This document shows positions 5,502-5,622 of a DNA stretch of 5,622 nucleotides, in pieces. Every line of letters starts with the position of its first letter. Position 1 is the stretch's first letter. The position numbers were made by a program, and so were the translations under genes. The stretch comes from Alphaproteobacteria bacterium (GTDB lineage Bacteria; Pseudomonadota; Alphaproteobacteria; Sphingomonadales; Emcibacteraceae): NCBI GenBank assembly GCA_002401545.1, contig NVTJ01000131.1, positions 1 through 5,622 of the forward strand, read 5' to 3'. Below the pieces are notes generated by a model. It was not told where the DNA came from. It saw only the letters and a list, made by a program, of their open reading frames with translations, and searched no databases.

Positions 5502-5622
5502 ATAATTTATACGGAAAAATATTTCAATATCATTAGGTATTTATTGCGACGATATAGATTATATAGTCATATTTTTATTCCGAATATTAGTTTTTGTTAA
5601 AACCATTTTTCTCTTTTATGGA
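5502..5622. other. AT-rich right flank without an identifiable gene
   Basis: About 120 bases of very AT-rich sequence (line 5521-5580 has 13 G+C in 60). It contains a small ATATT-TC-AATAT palindrome at 5519-5530. On the minus strand, short open stretches run in from the right edge to stops at 5587 and 5599, and an ATG at 5618 on the plus strand lacks a Shine-Dalgarno. None of these can be called as a gene end or start. The stretch could act as an UP-element-like or H-NS/Lsr2-like silenced region, but nothing specific is visible. Confidence 0.4.

Noticed and set aside
5486..5536. A 16-codon plus-strand frame in the upstream region
   Set aside because: It has no Shine-Dalgarno, is too short, and overlaps the distal promoter of the receptor.
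5587..5622. Possible end of a minus-strand gene or start of a plus-strand gene at the right edge
   Set aside because: Only about 12 open codons are visible on the minus strand in one frame, a second frame also stays open for several codons, and the ATG at 5618 has no ribosome binding site; the data are insufficient to call either.

Overview
The window looks like a piece of an alphaproteobacterial chromosome, probably marine or aquatic. The evidence is a stand-alone hisE directly behind hisF (gammaproteobacteria usually carry a fused hisIE), an alphaproteobacterial-looking HisE sequence, and a TonB-dependent receptor beside a tryptophan-halogenase-family flavoenzyme, a pairing that recurs in aquatic alpha- and gammaproteobacteria. 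The placement is an inference from gene order and protein style, not from a database match.

Layout: (1) Positions 2-1075, plus strand: the end of a histidine biosynthesis operon, hisF (first few codons lie off the left edge) and hisE, 3 nt apart. (2) Positions 1076-1240: a 165-nt convergent intergenic stretch with small inverted repeats and a doubtful 46-codon reading frame, but no convincing terminator. (3) Positions 5271 down to 1241, minus strand: a two-gene cassette, first an 804-residue TonB-dependent outer-membrane receptor, then a 509-residue flavin-dependent halogenase. The 86-nt gap between them holds a strong intrinsic terminator with a UUCG tetraloop, so the halogenase is probably made by readthrough at a lower level than the receptor. 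(4) Positions 5272-5622: a very AT-rich upstream region with two sigma70-like promoters facing the receptor, a small inverted repeat, and an array of same-orientation ATTAC motifs, four of them exactly 11 bp apart. No gene can be established at the right edge.

How the parts fit: HisF and HisE perform housekeeping steps of histidine synthesis and have no evident link to the minus-strand pair. The receptor should import a scarce ligand across the outer membrane with TonB energy. The halogenase keeps the FAD fold and the catalytic Lys80 and Glu346, and presumably acts on the imported compound or a relative; its substrate cannot be read from the sequence. Base composition falls sharply between the two halves: sampled 60-nt lines give 39/60 G+C in hisF, 25/60 in the receptor gene and 13/60 in the upstream region. 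This fits an accessory cassette placed next to the his operon.

The least explained item is the 11-bp-phased array just upstream of the receptor start. It resembles the direct-repeat sites of OmpR/PhoB-type regulators, but relative to the visible promoters it would lie in the transcribed leader.
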